Positions 63,816-64,000 of a stretch of 64,000 bases of DNA are shown piece after piece. The notes below the pieces were generated by a model. The model saw nothing but the letters and a program-made list of their open reading frames with translations. It was not told the origin of the DNA and searched no databases. The translations under genes were made by a program, and so were the position numbers. Source of the DNA: Icerya purchasi (taxonomy: Eukaryota; Arthropoda; Insecta; Hemiptera; Monophlebidae); the NCBI GenBank assembly GCA_039619475.1, contig CM077115.1, forward strand, positions 498,191,352 through 498,255,351. Reading direction: 5' to 3'. Each line of letters starts with the position of its first letter. The stretch's first letter is position 1.

Positions 63816-64000
63816 AGTAAAACACTGAAAGAGAAAACCAACTTGGACGGTGATCCGCGGTCCGATTTAAAAAGGAAATATGCCGCCTACTGGCTAAAAT
63901 TCGCGGCTGCAGTTGACCGAATTTTATTTATTATTGTCGTATTCTTTGTCATACTTTTGATTCCTACCTTTACAGCGCATGAAGAGGTGATCTACGATGA
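63816..64000 (+). CDS. nAChR-like subunit exon: end of cytoplasmic loop and TM4, partial
   Basis: In phase 0 from the previous exon it reads SKTLKEKTNLDGDPRSDLKR, then KYAAYWLKFAAAVDRILFII and VVFFVILLIPTF: the amphipathic pre-TM4 helix, the AxxxDR motif and the TM4 helix of nicotinic-type subunits. The frame stays open to the window edge (185 bp; HEEVIYDD at the end), so the stop codon or a donor lies to the right. The acceptor GGATTTCAG is well formed. No frameshift or stop is present. Confidence 0.88.

Overview
The window is AT-rich eukaryotic DNA, most likely from an insect; the order is not determined, and a hemipteran is only a guess from the repeat mix. The evidence is spliced exons of an animal Cys-loop receptor, introns of 7-31 kb, poly-A-tailed non-LTR retrotransposons with flanking target-site duplications, Tc1, hAT-like and Helitron-like elements, and a tRNA-derived SINE. 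There is no sign of operons or bacterial genes.

The only evident host gene runs left to right across the whole window. Five exons (2234-2487, 16220-16421, 23237-23389, 54686-54858, 63816-64000) encode a divergent nicotinic acetylcholine receptor-type subunit. They cover, in order, the Cys-loop, the pre-TM1/TM1 region, TM1-TM2, TM3 and TM4. Splice sites and codon phases agree at every junction (0/0, 1/1, 1/1, 0/0). The gene continues beyond both edges.

Nearly everything else is transposon sequence inside its introns. Family A (four copies: 1-2150 minus; 23930-35748, 35749-37740 and 57871-62950 plus) is an RNase H-bearing non-LTR element whose ORF1 has an unfamiliar layout. Family C (eleven pieces, both strands) is an I/LOA-like element with a zinc-knuckle ORF1 and a shared 3' end; four pieces have clear target-site duplications and one sits inside another. 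Family D (17010-18975 and 49795-50380, minus) is a second RNase H-bearing family. Family B (29057-34196) is a CR1/L2-like element with intact ORF1 and ORF2, an extra ORF and a 3' hairpin. It lies inside family A copy A2, and removing it restores A2's reading frame. Small remnants of at least one further LINE family are scattered.

DNA transposons lie mainly at 42-54 kb. They include a 3.3 kb element with terminal inverted repeats of about 300 bp encoding a decayed XPG/FEN-like nuclease with a CXC-type cysteine domain (Academ-like), a 1650 bp Tc1 element with IR/DR ends, a Helitron-like element ending in CTAG, two hAT-like non-autonomous elements, a BED-finger remnant and a DUF7869-like remnant.

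Taken together, this is a receptor gene whose introns were enlarged by repeated, nested retrotransposition. Most insertions are dead. Exceptions with open frames are B and the visible part of A1, which lies antisense about 90 bp upstream of an exon.
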